A stretch of DNA of 64,000 nt from Prochlorococcus sp. AG-402-I21 (GTDB lineage: Bacteria > Cyanobacteriota > Cyanobacteriia > PCC-6307 > Cyanobiaceae), in NCBI GenBank assembly GCA_003216955.1, contig QCHZ01000002.1, positions 124,001 to 188,000 of the forward strand, in the 5' to 3' direction. Made by a program: the position numbers and the translations under genes. How positions within the stretch are numbered: the first letter of the stretch is position 1; each line of letters begins with the position of its first letter. Positions 21,062 to 30,459 of the stretch are shown here, piece by piece. The notes under the pieces were generated by a model. It was given only the letters and a program-made list of their open reading frames with translations, had not been told where the DNA came from and made no database searches.

Positions 21062-21390
21062 GCAAAGAGCGCTGGTCAAAAGAAATCGAAGAAGATCTAA
21101 TACTTCTTATCAAAGATTGGTTGAAACAAACTGGCAGAACACAATCAGAACTTTGCCAAACTCTTAATCTCCCTTCAGCAAGAATGCCAACTTTAATTGA
21201 ATCTGTAAAAAAAGATTTTAACTCTGGTGGAATTCCAAAAGTGGCTAATCGACTTTGTGAGGTTGAAGAATTATGGACAAAGGGTGGAGAAGGGAAAACA
21301 AAGAAGAGCTCTGAATTAAATTCTTCTGGGCAACTAGACCTTCTTGACGAAATTTGTGAGGATCTTTCAAAAATTAATTTCAATACATAA
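21058..21390 (+). CDS. Small conserved protein with possible helix-turn-helix
   Basis: This 110-residue soluble protein begins MSKERW at an ATG overlapping the previous stop (ATGA). Residues 20-50 (GRTQSELCQTLNLPSARMPTLIE) read like a short helix-turn-helix of the XRE type, followed by GGIPKVANRLCEVEELW. The C-terminal 35 residues are Glu/Lys/Ser-rich and probably flexible. I do not recognise a named family. Its place right after a sigma factor and YkvA-like gene suggests a regulatory accessory role, which is inference. Confidence 0.65.
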   Translation: MSKERWSKEIEEDLILLIKDWLKQTGRTQSELCQTLNLPSARMPTLIESVKKDFNSGGIPKVANRLCEVEELWTKGGEGKTKKSSELNSSGQLDLLDEICEDLSKINFNT

Positions 21391-21397
21391 GATTTAC

Positions 21398-21775
21398 ATG
21401 GCTATGAAAGAAAATTCAAATTTTTTTTTCATAAAATTAAGAGGGTTTATTTTAATCAGTTTTTGTTGCATATTTTTTTATTTAAGTTTGCCGAAAGAGC
21501 TCAATGCTATTCAGGCAGATTTAGGAGAAAATCTTTTCAAATACAACTGTGCTGGATGTCACATTAATGGCGGGAACATAATCAGAAGATCAAAGAATTT
21601 GAAGATTTCATCATTAAAGCGTAATGGAATTGACAACCCAGAAGCTATAGCGCAGATAGCCAGACAAGGGATAGGAATAATGAGTGGTTATGAAGATAAA
21701 TTAGGGGACAACGGCGATCAAATTGTAGCTAATTGGGTCTGGGAACAAGCTCAAAAAGCTTGGGTCCAGGAGTAA
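21398..21775 (+). CDS. c-type cytochrome, cytochrome c6-like
   Basis: This 125-residue precursor has a membrane-spanning signal segment (about 15-31) and one class I heme domain. The heme motif is Cys51-Ala-Gly-Cys54-His55, with Met95 (GIGIMSGYEDKL) as likely axial ligand. It ends like cytochrome c6 with a helix VANWVWEQAQKAW. Compared with classic c6 the region after the heme motif is Arg/Lys-rich (IIRRSKNLKISSLKRNG), giving a basic surface. It probably acts in the thylakoid lumen as an alternative to plastocyanin or as an electron donor to a terminal oxidase. Its end overlaps the convergent YciI gene by 25 bases. Confidence 0.82.
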   Translation: MAMKENSNFFFIKLRGFILISFCCIFFYLSLPKELNAIQADLGENLFKYNCAGCHINGGNIIRRSKNLKISSLKRNGIDNPEAIAQIARQGIGIMSGYEDKLGDNGDQIVANWVWEQAQKAWVQE

Positions 21776-22029
21776 ATTTCGAAATCAGTCCATATTCCCT
21801 CTCTCCAGTAAACATCCTCTTTGATAAGACTTCTTATATGCTCAATGTCCTCAGATTTAAGTATACCAAAAACATATCTATTACATTTTGTCGGTCCTAA
21901 CGTTATTAAAATACCTTCTTCCTTGAGTAATGAAAGTCTCTTTAGATGCTCTTCCCTAAATGGTGTTCTCTTTATAAGAGCATCTTCACAGTAAGACCCC
22001 CAAAGCACAAATTGATCCATGGTTTTCAA
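21751..22029 (-). CDS. YciI family protein
   Basis: This 92-residue protein of the YciI/YCII fold has the conserved His in REEHLKRL and an Asp-rich end. YciI proteins have a dimeric alpha/beta ferredoxin-like fold with a putative His-Asp active site; most have no known reaction. Its 3' end overlaps the convergent cytochrome gene by 25 bases. trpA lies upstream in the same orientation (82-base gap before it when read leftward). Confidence 0.8.
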   Translation of the reverse strand: MKTMDQFVLWGSYCEDALIKRTPFREEHLKRLSLLKEEGILITLGPTKCNRYVFGILKSEDIEHIRSLIKEDVYWREGIWTDFEIYSWTQAF

Positions 22030-22111
22030 GTTAAGTAAAGACCAAATTTCTCAAGATAAAACATAGAAAAGAATTCAATATTCAGCTTGATGTGTTGCTA
22101 TTTATAAAATA

Positions 22112-22912
22112 TTAGTTAGTTGCAGCTCTTAGTTCCTTACAAAAAGAACCGGCTTCTTCGACTTTCATTCCGATAGAGGCATTAGCAATTCTTTTAACTA
22201 AGGCACTGCCAACAATTGCGCCATCAGCTCCCCATTCTTTAACTTGTTGAATATGTTTTACCTCCGAGATTCCAAAGCCTACAGCAATTGGACTAGATGA
22301 AGAGTGTTTTAGTTGCTTGACAAGAGTCTCAACATTATCTTCAAGTGAAGACCTTTCTCCTGTTACCCCAGTAACACTAACAAGATAAGTAAATCCATTA
22401 GAAGTCGCTGCAATTTTTTTCATGCGGTCTTTCGGTGTTGTAGGCGCAACAAGTAAAACCAAATCAATTTCTTTAGATTCAGCTATCTTAGAGAGTTTTT
22501 CTGCTTCCTCTAAAGGAAGATCTGGCACGACAAGTCCTGAAACACCTACTTTCGAAGCTTGTAAGCAAAATTCATCCAGACCTTTATTAATAAGTGGATT
22601 TGAGTAAGTAAATAAAATTATTGGAATTGTCAATTGATCTCTCAATTCAGACAACATTTTAAAAACCCTGTCAGGAGAAGTTCCTGAAGAGAGAGCTCGA
22701 GAAGCTGCTAATTGAATAATCGGTCCATCTGCCAAAGGATCACTGTATGGAATGCCTAGCTCAATCATGTCAGCGCCATTTGCCTGAAGTTCCAACAAAA
22801 TCTTTGCTGTAATTTCCAAATCAGGATCACCTGCCATAAGGAAAGGCATTAGTGCAATTCTTTTCTCCTTTTTTATTTTGGAAAAAGAGCTACTGATATT
22901 TGTACTGTTCAA
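22112..22912 (-). CDS. trpA: Tryptophan synthase alpha chain
   Basis: This 266-residue TIM-barrel enzyme cleaves indole-3-glycerol phosphate to indole and glyceraldehyde-3-phosphate. Catalytic Glu is in the [18 protein letters not shown] signature and catalytic Asp in [11 protein letters not shown]. The phosphate-binding GFGISEVKH and [10 protein letters not shown] segments are present. Length is canonical. The order DUF3007-ndhL upstream of trpA is a familiar cyanobacterial arrangement. Confidence 0.97.
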   Translation of the reverse strand: MNSTNISSSFSKIKKEKRIALMPFLMAGDPDLEITAKILLELQANGADMIELGIPYSDPLADGPIIQLAASRALSSGTSPDRVFKMLSELRDQLTIPIILFTYSNPLINKGLDEFCLQASKVGVSGLVVPDLPLEEAEKLSKIAESKEIDLVLLVAPTTPKDRMKKIAATSNGFTYLVSVTGVTGERSSLEDNVETLVKQLKHSSSSPIAVGFGISEVKHIQQVKEWGADGAIVGSALVKRIANASIGMKVEEAGSFCKELRAATN

Positions 22913-22995
22913 TGTTCTAAGCCTTGGGTATCTATCTTTTTTATCATTTTAATATCCCTAAGAGTAAAAAATTATTGAGACTTAGTAATTAACAC

Positions 22996-23328
22996 TTAAG
23001 TCTGTTCAATACTTTCTTCCTCAACTGTTTTTAGTAATTCAATTTTTTCTTGTTCTGTCATGGACTCAAACTTTTCTCTAATTTTTTCATCAGTACATTT
23101 TTCATAAGCCTCTCTGTATCTTTTACGTTGCTCCATAAAAGTCATATTCCCAGAAAAAACCCTGAAAAGATATGAAGCTGTCCAGGCAAAAATAATTAAA
23201 ATTAATAATGACTGGGCTGCGATACCAGCTGATATTGATTCAAATCCAAGTAACTGAAAAAATTCATATCCGAAGCCTCCTAAAACAAAAACAATCAAAC
23301 CTATTTGAAAAACCTGTACTCTTGTCAA
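22996..23328 (-). CDS. DUF3007 family membrane protein
   Basis: This 110-residue protein has two hydrophobic helices (about 7-26 and 34-55), then a charged cytoplasmic tail with MTFMEQRKRYREAYEK and MTEQEKIELL. It fits DUF3007, a cyanobacterial family of unknown function commonly encoded next to ndhL. The start is 3 bases downstream of the ndhL stop, so the two are co-translated. A role in NDH-1 assembly is plausible from context only. Confidence 0.75.
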   Translation of the reverse strand: MTRVQVFQIGLIVFVLGGFGYEFFQLLGFESISAGIAAQSLLILIIFAWTASYLFRVFSGNMTFMEQRKRYREAYEKCTDEKIREKFESMTEQEKIELLKTVEEESIEQT

Positions 23329-23331
23329 AGC

Positions 23332-23604
23332 TCAAGACTCCTCTTGTCCATTCATTCTTAAGTTAAGAAACGGTGCAAACAAAACCATTCCAGGGAAGAA
23401 AAGAAACACAAGTCCATATATAAAAAGGCGTTCATACTTTCCCATAACATTCCAACGATTATTCATCCAATAAAAAAGAAACAAAGGAACTACAAATAAA
23501 TACATCCCTCCTAACACAACATAAGCAGACAATGTAATTATCGGATTAACAGTCGCTGTTAATCCAAAAGGTATTAAACACACAATCGAGATAAAAAACA
23601 TCAT
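23332..23604 (-). CDS. ndhL: NAD(P)H-quinone oxidoreductase subunit L
   Basis: This 90-residue cyanobacterial NDH-1 membrane subunit was first found through inorganic-carbon-uptake mutants (ictA). It has an N-terminal hydrophobic stretch and two clear helices separated by the conserved [20 protein letters not shown] loop. Two tandem ATG codons begin the frame, and the first coincides with the 3' end of the upstream tRNA-Leu. No Shine-Dalgarno is possible without using tRNA sequence. It co-operates with the carbon-concentrating genes elsewhere in this window through CO2 uptake or cyclic electron flow. Confidence 0.9.
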   Translation of the reverse strand: MMFFISIVCLIPFGLTATVNPIITLSAYVVLGGMYLFVVPLFLFYWMNNRWNVMGKYERLFIYGLVFLFFPGMVLFAPFLNLRMNGQEES

Positions 23605-23690
23605 GGGAGTGGGGGGACTTGAACCCCCACGGCCAAAAAGCGGCCAACAGATTTTAAGTCTGGTGCGTCTACCAATTCCGCCACACTCCC
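23604..23690 (-). tRNA. trnL: tRNA-Leu (UAA anticodon)
   Basis: Reading the minus strand from 23690, the acceptor stem GGGAGTG pairs with CACTCCC at 23605-23611. The D arm has TTGGTAGACGC, the anticodon loop is CTTAAAA (anticodon TAA), a long class II variable arm follows, and the T arm has GGTTCAAGTCC. The discriminator A falls on base 23604; CCA is not encoded. The gene has no group I intron in the anticodon loop, unlike tRNA-Leu(UAA) of many other cyanobacteria. Confidence 0.96.
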
Positions 23691-23831
23691 CAGTGATAGC
23701 AAGGGTTATTACAATGCTAGAGACTCAACTCTAAGCCATTTACATATTAGCGTAAACGTATGTGCTTAAATCAGTACTCTTAAGAATATATAGAGTTAAA
23801 TAATTATCGAAAGAATCAGTCACCAATCTCA

Positions 23832-24896
23832 TTAAACATTCCCTAATGCCCAACTAAGAGTTTCTCCTGAATGAAATGGTTTTACAAAATCATTGGGGTC
23901 ACCATCTAATCCAACGTCAATCATTTGAGGTACGGAAATATCTTTTTTAACTAAAGTAATTCTCTCTGTGTTTAAAGGCAATCCATAAAAAGTTGCTCCA
24001 TTAATACTTGAAAAAGCTTCAAACCTATCTAGGGCATTTTCTTCTTCAAAAACTTTTAAATAGCTTTCCAAAGCGAAAGGGGCATTAAAGATTCCTGCAC
24101 ATCCACATGAACTCTCCTTAAACCTACGGGTATGAGGTGCTGAATCAGTTCCAAGGAAAAAGCAAGATTTACCACTAGTAGCCGCTTGCCTTAGGGCAAT
24201 ACGATGAATTTCACGTTTAGCTGTGGGTAAGCAATAAAAATCACTCCTTAATCCACCATTGAACATTGCATTTCGATTAATATGTAGATGATGAGGTGTG
24301 ATTGTAGCTGCTAGATCAAAATCACTTGTTTCTACAAAGTCAATTGCATCTATGGTCGTAATGTGTTCTAAAACCACTTTAAGTGATGAAAATCTTCGTA
24401 ATAATGGTTCAAGATGACGCTCAATAAAAACAGCTTCTCTATCAAACACATCAACATTGAAATCGGTCACTTCTCCATGAATCAATAATGGCATACCAAT
24501 TCTTTCCATCGTCTCAAATAAATTGTCGATTTTACTTATATCTGTAACTCCATAAGAGGAATTAGTTGTCACATTAGCTGGATAGAGCTTTGCCCCATGA
24601 AAGACACCTTCTCTAAAGCCTCTCTCTAAGACCTCCGAAGGCATATCATCTGTAAGATATGCTGTCATTAATGGGGTAAAAGAAGCACCTTCAGGAAGTG
24701 ACTGGATAATTCTTTTTTTATAGTTTTGTGCTTGGTTTAAAGTAGTTATTGGCGGATCAAGATTAGGCATAATGATTGCACGGCTAAACACATCTGCTGT
24801 ATGACTTAAAACACCCTTCAGGATCTTTCCATCTCTCAGATGCAGGTGCCAATCATCCGGCTTTAATAATGAGATTTGATTAACAGAAGCAATCAC
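23832..24896 (-). CDS. pyrC: Dihydroorotase
   Basis: This 354-residue class II dihydroorotase performs the third step of pyrimidine synthesis. Zinc ligands appear in DWHLHLRDG near residue 15, the carboxylated lysine lies in the FHGAKLYPANVTTNS segment, and further His ligands are in LLIHGEV and VLEHITT. The catalytic Asp is in FFLGTDSAPH. Length and C-terminal layout match the E. coli PyrC type. It lies upstream of tRNA-Leu/ndhL on the same strand with a 141-base gap and is divergent from the antiporter gene. Confidence 0.95.
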   Translation of the reverse strand: MIASVNQISLLKPDDWHLHLRDGKILKGVLSHTADVFSRAIIMPNLDPPITTLNQAQNYKKRIIQSLPEGASFTPLMTAYLTDDMPSEVLERGFREGVFHGAKLYPANVTTNSSYGVTDISKIDNLFETMERIGMPLLIHGEVTDFNVDVFDREAVFIERHLEPLLRRFSSLKVVLEHITTIDAIDFVETSDFDLAATITPHHLHINRNAMFNGGLRSDFYCLPTAKREIHRIALRQAATSGKSCFFLGTDSAPHTRRFKESSCGCAGIFNAPFALESYLKVFEEENALDRFEAFSSINGATFYGLPLNTERITLVKKDISVPQMIDVGLDGDPNDFVKPFHSGETLSWALGNV

Positions 24897-25044
24897 AGGA
24901 TTATAGTTTTTTCAGTATATATTTTATGCAAGCTTGATCTATAAGTCCTCAAGTATCAATAAAGGGATAAGATATTAGGATAATAGCAAATGGAAATAAA
25001 ATAAATTAACTCACTAATTTAGTTTCTCAATAAATCACTGAATT

Positions 25045-26139
25045 ATGCCATCAATATTAATGTCATTCTTAGAAATTATTGCTGGGATACTTTTACTTTT
25101 TAGCGGTGGGGAGTTCTTTATTCAAGGATCTGTAGCTTTAGCCTTAATCCTTGGGATTCCTCAACTTGTTATTGGTTTAACAATAGTGTCTCTCGGAACA
25201 AGTGCACCTGAACTATTTGTGAGTGTTAACTCCTCCCTCACTGGTTCTGATAGTTTAGCTCTGAGCAACATTGTTGGTAGCAATATTTTCAATGTAATGG
25301 TAGTTCTTGGAGGAAGTGCTCTTTTGCGACCTTTAAGAGTTGAAAGTCGTCTTGTAAGGAGAGACATTCCTCTTCTTTTAGCAGTATCAACTGCAGTTTG
25401 GGGGATGGCAGCTTCAGAGCTGATAACTTGGCAATTTGGAGTAGCTTTGATAGTTGCTCTAATAATAAATACCACTTGGGAAATTCGCACAGCGAGAGAG
25501 GAACCTCAAAAGACCCAAGAAGCAGAGCCAGAAATCAATTTAGAAAAAGACTCAGCAAGCTTATTCAATGCAGGTTTGAAATTATTAGGTGGTATTTTCT
25601 TGCTAACTCTTGGATCACGACTGTTAATAGATGGCGCATCTACAATTGCAGGATTATTAGGGGTAAGTGAAGCAATAATTGGATTAACGATAGTATCGCT
25701 AGGCACCTCTTTACCTGAGTTAATTACTTCATTAGTTGCAGCTATTCGTGGTCAAACTGATCTAGCGATAGGCAACGTAATTGGAAGTTGCTTATTAAAT
25801 CAATTACTAGTTTTAGGTAGCTGTTCTGTATTATCTGGAGGCAGTGGTTTAGTTGTTGAGAATTTACTAATAACTAAGGATATTCCCATAATGGTAATTA
25901 CTACACTTGCTTGCATGCCGATTTTTTGGACAAAAGGAATAATAAGTAGAGGAGAAGGTGGGGTTTTATTAGGATTGTATATACTTTACATTGCAGATAA
26001 AATAATACCTCTAACTCTACCAACTTTACATTCAGCATTCAAAGAATTAGTTTTTATAGCAATCTCTTTATCAATAATATTAATTATATATAAAACAATT
26101 TCTTACTGGTTAAAAATTAGAGAAAGTACTAATAACTAA
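25045..26139 (+). CDS. Calcium/sodium antiporter (CaCA family, YrbG type)
   Basis: This 364-residue integral membrane protein has two inverted homologous halves. Each has the alpha-repeat signature: GLTIVSLGTSAPELFVS (about 50-66) with GSNIFNVMVVLG, and GLTIVSLGTSLPELITS with GSCLLNQLLVLG. About ten transmembrane helices are separated by a charged loop near residues 145-175. The family exchanges Na+ or H+ for Ca2+. It is a single gene divergent from pyrC and convergent with gor. Confidence 0.92.
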   Translation: MPSILMSFLEIIAGILLLFSGGEFFIQGSVALALILGIPQLVIGLTIVSLGTSAPELFVSVNSSLTGSDSLALSNIVGSNIFNVMVVLGGSALLRPLRVESRLVRRDIPLLLAVSTAVWGMAASELITWQFGVALIVALIINTTWEIRTAREEPQKTQEAEPEINLEKDSASLFNAGLKLLGGIFLLTLGSRLLIDGASTIAGLLGVSEAIIGLTIVSLGTSLPELITSLVAAIRGQTDLAIGNVIGSCLLNQLLVLGSCSVLSGGSGLVVENLLITKDIPIMVITTLACMPIFWTKGIISRGEGGVLLGLYILYIADKIIPLTLPTLHSAFKELVFIAISLSIILIIYKTISYWLKIRESTNN

Positions 26140-26153
26140 TACCTTTATACAAA

Positions 26154-27515
26154 TCATCTCATCGTAACGAATTCTTCAGCTATTGTAGGATGCAATGCCA
26201 TTGTATTGTCAAAATCAGATTTTTTAGCTCCTAGCATTAGTGAGATTGATGCCATCTGAATAATCTCAGATGCATTATCACCAATCATATGACATCCTAA
26301 AACTTTATTATTATTTTTATCAACTATAAGCTTTAAAATACATTTAGAGCCAGTCTTTGGTAATGATTTTGATAAGGGTCTAAATTTTGATCTATATACT
26401 TTAATATTATCTTTCCCAATCGATTGGATAGCCTTATCTTCAGTGATGCCCACAGAAGCTATCTCAGGCTGACTAAATACAGCATAAGGAACAAAATCAT
26501 AGTTAACTTTACGATCTGATTCGCCATAATTTCTATCGGCAAACTTTCTACCCTCATCAATTGCTACAGGTGTCAAATTGATCCTTTCAGTTACATCTCC
26601 AATAGCAAAGATATTAGGAATATTTGTTTTATTTTCACTATCAACTTTAATTTTATTTTCAAGAATTTCTATGCCTGCATGTTCTAACTTCAACCCCTCT
26701 AGGAATGGCTCTCTACCAGTAGCAAAAAGCAATCCATTCGAGTCAAAAACTTCACCTTTATTTGTTTTTATAATTAAAGATCCAGGAGTTCCTTTTACTG
26801 AAGAAATATTCTCACCAAAGTTTATGTTAATTCCTTTAGTTGTCATTGCCTCAGTTAATGCTGAAGAAAGTTCGAAATCAAATCCTCTCAAGATTCGATC
26901 ACCTCTTACTAATTGAGTAACTTCAACGCCTAATCCCTGCAATATGCATGCAAATTCGCAAGCAATATAGCCTGCTCCAACAATTGTAATTTTATTCGGA
27001 AAGCTTTTAAGAAGAAACATATCATCACTTGTCCAACCTAAAGATGCTCCCTCGATGCTTGGTCTTTTAGGTCTGCCTCCTACTGCAATAAGAATTCTCT
27101 CTCCATACAGTTCATTCAAAGTCTCTCCATTTTTTCGATTTTTTATGGCAATACAATTTGAATTTCTAAACTCACCCCAACCTTTAAAAAGCTTAACATT
27201 AGCCTTAGTTAGAAAATCCTCATGTAATTCATTTAACCTTTGTACTTCCTTTCGAACATTAGCTAATAAAACCTCTGACTTGATCTTTAAATTATCAAAT
27301 TCAAAACCATAAGATGTTGCAGATAACAAACTCTCTAAGAGAGAAGACCCACATACTAATAACTTTTTAGGAACACAACCTCTTATGACACATGTGCCTC
27401 CAACAAGATCACCTTCGACGATCGCTACAGATGCTCCATAACTAGCAGCTTTCTTTGCAGCCGCCAATCCACCGGATCCTGCACCAATGACAATTAAATC
27501 AAAAGATCTTTTCAA
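26154..27515 (-). CDS. gor: Glutathione reductase
   Basis: This 453-residue flavoprotein disulfide reductase regenerates GSH with NADPH. The FAD motif is GAGSGGLAAAKKAA at residues 12-25; the redox-active disulfide is in GGTCVIRGCVPKK. A second Rossmann motif GAGYIACEFA binds NADPH, and the C-terminal dimer/active-site motif is HPTIAEEF. It is divergent from a glutathione S-transferase gene with only about 41 bases between starts, a meaningful pairing. Confidence 0.93.
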   Translation of the reverse strand: MKRSFDLIVIGAGSGGLAAAKKAASYGASVAIVEGDLVGGTCVIRGCVPKKLLVCGSSLLESLLSATSYGFEFDNLKIKSEVLLANVRKEVQRLNELHEDFLTKANVKLFKGWGEFRNSNCIAIKNRKNGETLNELYGERILIAVGGRPKRPSIEGASLGWTSDDMFLLKSFPNKITIVGAGYIACEFACILQGLGVEVTQLVRGDRILRGFDFELSSALTEAMTTKGININFGENISSVKGTPGSLIIKTNKGEVFDSNGLLFATGREPFLEGLKLEHAGIEILENKIKVDSENKTNIPNIFAIGDVTERINLTPVAIDEGRKFADRNYGESDRKVNYDFVPYAVFSQPEIASVGITEDKAIQSIGKDNIKVYRSKFRPLSKSLPKTGSKCILKLIVDKNNNKVLGCHMIGDNASEIIQMASISLMLGAKKSDFDNTMALHPTIAEEFVTMR

Positions 27516-27556
27516 TTTTGCTACCTAGTATTATTTTCCTATTCTCGTTGAAATAA

Positions 27557-28798
27557 ATGAATCTCACCAGAAATGCAATGACTTGGGAAGAATTAGCAAT
27601 ATATACGGCTGACCCAATTGATCAAATAAACGGGTTAAATAACCCATATTCCTTACTTCGTCTTTTTAATAAAAGTGAATCCGAGGCAATTGTTACTCTT
27701 TACAGAGATAATCATGCTTGGTGTCCTTATTGCCAGAAAGTCTGGGTTTGGTTGGAGCTTAAGAAAATTCCTTACCGGATTAAAAAAGTCACAATGCGTT
27801 GCTATGGAGACAAAGAAAGATGGTACTTAACAAAAGTACCCTCGGGAATGCTTCCTGCAATAGAAATTGAAAATCACGTAATCACAGAAAGCGATGAGAT
27901 CCTATTTGTTTTAGAGGAAATTTATGGCCCTTTAGGTCAATCGCTAAATGAGAAAAAAGTCTTAGAACATAGAAGACTTGAAAGAGAATTATTCTCATCA
28001 TGGTGTAATTGGTTATGTCGTAACTCTCTTTTCCAAGGGCAAGAAGAACAAAAGAAAGAGAATTTCATAAATGTTGCAAAGAAATTTGAAAAAGAACTCC
28101 AAAACAATGCTTCAGGATGGCTAACACCAATCTCAACAGAAAATGGTGAAAAGCCTGGTTCGGCAGATGTAATTTTCATTCCATATGTTGAGAGAATGAA
28201 TGCCTCGTTGGCTTACTACAAAGGATATTCTTTGAGAGAAGAACACCCTTTTATAAATACATGGCTTAAAAATCTTGAAAAACTTGAGGAATATAGAGGT
28301 ACTCAAGGAGATTTTCATACTCATGCTCATGATTTACCTCCTCAAATGGGAGGTTGCTTTACTTATTCAAATAAAAACCAACAATTATTTGCCCAAGAGA
28401 TTGATTTGGGTTCTGGATTAGGGCAATTAGAACTAGCAGATTTGAAAGTTGATCAAAAGTCGGAACAACAATTTGAGGCATTAGTTTTAGAGAGAGTAAT
28501 CAAACACAAAGAAAGGATCATTGCTGTAAACCCAATGAAAAATAAATTATTTGATCAGCCATTGAGAGCAGCTTTAACTTCTATGATTTCTAAAAAAGAT
28601 TGCCGTCCAGAGAAGAGTAGTGCCTCTGCATTACGTTACCTCCGAGATAGAATTTCAGTTCCTAGAGATATGCCTTTACTATCCGGAAGATTATTTAGAC
28701 AAGCTCTTGAACGAACAGCAAATATCGATGGTAGTGATTTAGGACCTGAAATACCTACAAGAAATAGGCTAGATCAAAATCCTATACAGTTTAATTAA
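27557..28798 (+). CDS. Glutathione S-transferase family protein
   Basis: This 413-residue protein is much longer than a classical GST (about 200-220). The thioredoxin-like domain begins near residue 50 with HAWCPYCQKVWVWLELK (a CPYC redox motif) and includes the cis-Pro segment VPSGMLPAIEI and the glutathione-binding TESDEILF. The all-helical C-terminal domain follows, then about 100 further residues with no recognised domain. An alternative start is the ATG 10 codons in. It is divergent from gor, consistent with a role in glutathione conjugation or dehalogenation. Confidence 0.85.
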   Translation: MNLTRNAMTWEELAIYTADPIDQINGLNNPYSLLRLFNKSESEAIVTLYRDNHAWCPYCQKVWVWLELKKIPYRIKKVTMRCYGDKERWYLTKVPSGMLPAIEIENHVITESDEILFVLEEIYGPLGQSLNEKKVLEHRRLERELFSSWCNWLCRNSLFQGQEEQKKENFINVAKKFEKELQNNASGWLTPISTENGEKPGSADVIFIPYVERMNASLAYYKGYSLREEHPFINTWLKNLEKLEEYRGTQGDFHTHAHDLPPQMGGCFTYSNKNQQLFAQEIDLGSGLGQLELADLKVDQKSEQQFEALVLERVIKHKERIIAVNPMKNKLFDQPLRAALTSMISKKDCRPEKSSASALRYLRDRISVPRDMPLLSGRLFRQALERTANIDGSDLGPEIPTRNRLDQNPIQFN

Positions 28799-28834
28799 AA
28801 AATCTAAAACCTCTCTCACTATCAAATCTTAGAT

Positions 28835-30235
28835 TCAACGACGTTTTCGTGAATCGATCTGAAGAAGATCCTTAACTTTTTGAACTTGACTTGCTAATTG
28901 TGGCTCACTTGATAATTTTTTTTCAACTTGTTCAATGGCATACATAACAGTTGTATGGTCCTTTCCCCCAAAAGATTCTCCAATACGAGGAAGACTTAAA
29001 TCTGTACCATGTCGCATTAAATACATGCCTACTTGTCTTGCCTGACTAACAGGCCTACGTCTACTTGGACTACGCATTTCCTCCTCTGTGACTCCAAAGA
29101 CCTCAGCTACTTTTTCTAGTACTTGTTTAGGCCTAACTTCTACTCCTTGTCCAGTAGGATCAAGCATTGGTGCTACTGATTCCACTGTCATTGGCATCCC
29201 AGTTATAGAGGCAAATGCGACAGCACGAGTAAAGGCTCCCTCTAATTCTCTTATATTAGAAGTGAATCGTCCAGCTATAAATTGAATCAAATCTCTAGGC
29301 AAACGCATTCTTTCATGCTCAGCTTTTTTTTGTAATATTGCCATTCTCGTCTCCAAATCTGGAGCTTGAATATCTGCAATTAGTCCCATTGAGAATCTTG
29401 AAATCAATCGTTCTTGTAAACGAGGTATTTGACTTGGAGGCCTATCACTTGTAAGAACAATTTGCCTGCCTGCCTCATGCAAAGCATTAAATGTATGAAA
29501 GAATTCCTCTTGAGTATATTCTTTACCTTCTATAAATTGAATATCGTCAACCAATATCAAATCAGCTTCTCTATATCTATTTCTGAAAGCTTGCATTCCA
29601 TCTTTTCTGATCGCAACTATTAAGTCATTGGTAAAAGTCTCAGTAGAAACGTATGCAACCTTTGCTCCTGGATCGATTTCCAACCTATAATGACCAATAG
29701 ATTGCATTAGATGGGTTTTACCTAAACCAACTCCCCCACAAATAAATAATGGATTAAATTCTCGACCAGGGGACTCAGCTACTGCCATTGCTGCAGCATG
29801 AGCCATCCGACTATTAGGACCAACAACAAATCTATTAAAAACATATCGAAGATTCAAACCCGGTAAAAATTTTTTTATGGGGGCTTGCTTCGATTTAACG
29901 TCTAAATTTTCACGAGTGGCAACAGAATTATTTTCTACATCTGAAATAATCTTTTTTTTATTGCTTTTATTTGATGGAAATTCATCCTTTACTTTTATGT
30001 AAACTGTAACTTCATAACCAAAAATCTCAGATGCAATCTCTTCAATTTTATGAGAGTAATTTTTCCTCAACCAATCACTTGAGAAGCTATTTGGAGCCAA
30101 TAATGTCAAGCATCTATCCTTGAAGTCAAAGAATTCAGCCGGTCGTATCCATGTTTCATATGAAGGCTTACTTAAATTTTTTTGCAGTAATTGCTGCACC
30201 TTAATCCATAGCTCATTCCGAGTTGGCACAGGCAT
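28835..30235 (-). CDS. dnaA: Chromosomal replication initiator DnaA
   Basis: This 466-residue DnaA has domain I (about 1-85), a Lys/Ser-rich linker (85-125), an AAA+ domain III with Walker [12 protein letters not shown] and Walker [13 protein letters not shown], and domain IV ending in the DnaA-box recognition signature [17 protein letters not shown]. It does not sit next to dnaN or recF, and no cluster of DnaA boxes is visible around it, so this is not evidently the origin. Confidence 0.97.
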   Translation of the reverse strand: MPVPTRNELWIKVQQLLQKNLSKPSYETWIRPAEFFDFKDRCLTLLAPNSFSSDWLRKNYSHKIEEIASEIFGYEVTVYIKVKDEFPSNKSNKKKIISDVENNSVATRENLDVKSKQAPIKKFLPGLNLRYVFNRFVVGPNSRMAHAAAMAVAESPGREFNPLFICGGVGLGKTHLMQSIGHYRLEIDPGAKVAYVSTETFTNDLIVAIRKDGMQAFRNRYREADLILVDDIQFIEGKEYTQEEFFHTFNALHEAGRQIVLTSDRPPSQIPRLQERLISRFSMGLIADIQAPDLETRMAILQKKAEHERMRLPRDLIQFIAGRFTSNIRELEGAFTRAVAFASITGMPMTVESVAPMLDPTGQGVEVRPKQVLEKVAEVFGVTEEEMRSPSRRRPVSQARQVGMYLMRHGTDLSLPRIGESFGGKDHTTVMYAIEQVEKKLSSEPQLASQVQKVKDLLQIDSRKRR

Positions 30236-30459
30236 TACCGAATGGAATTTGATTTTAGCTAAAAACTTTAATCAGTCATTCTTAAATTTGGGAATCCAGT
30301 TTTAAAAATTGTATTGCATTATCCAAAAAATCAACTACCGCAATGGTTTATGAAGATAAATGCAACTATAAATTTCTTCTTTCCAGAACAAAATTTTAAT
30401 CAGATGCAATGAATAGTAACTTAAGCTTAACAACATAGAATAAACTAAGAAAAATAACT

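Noticed and set aside
30236-30459. Possible replication origin beside dnaA
   Set aside because: Only one near-match to a DnaA box (TTATCCAAA at 30319-30327) and no cluster or neighbouring dnaN; single near-boxes occur elsewhere in the window.
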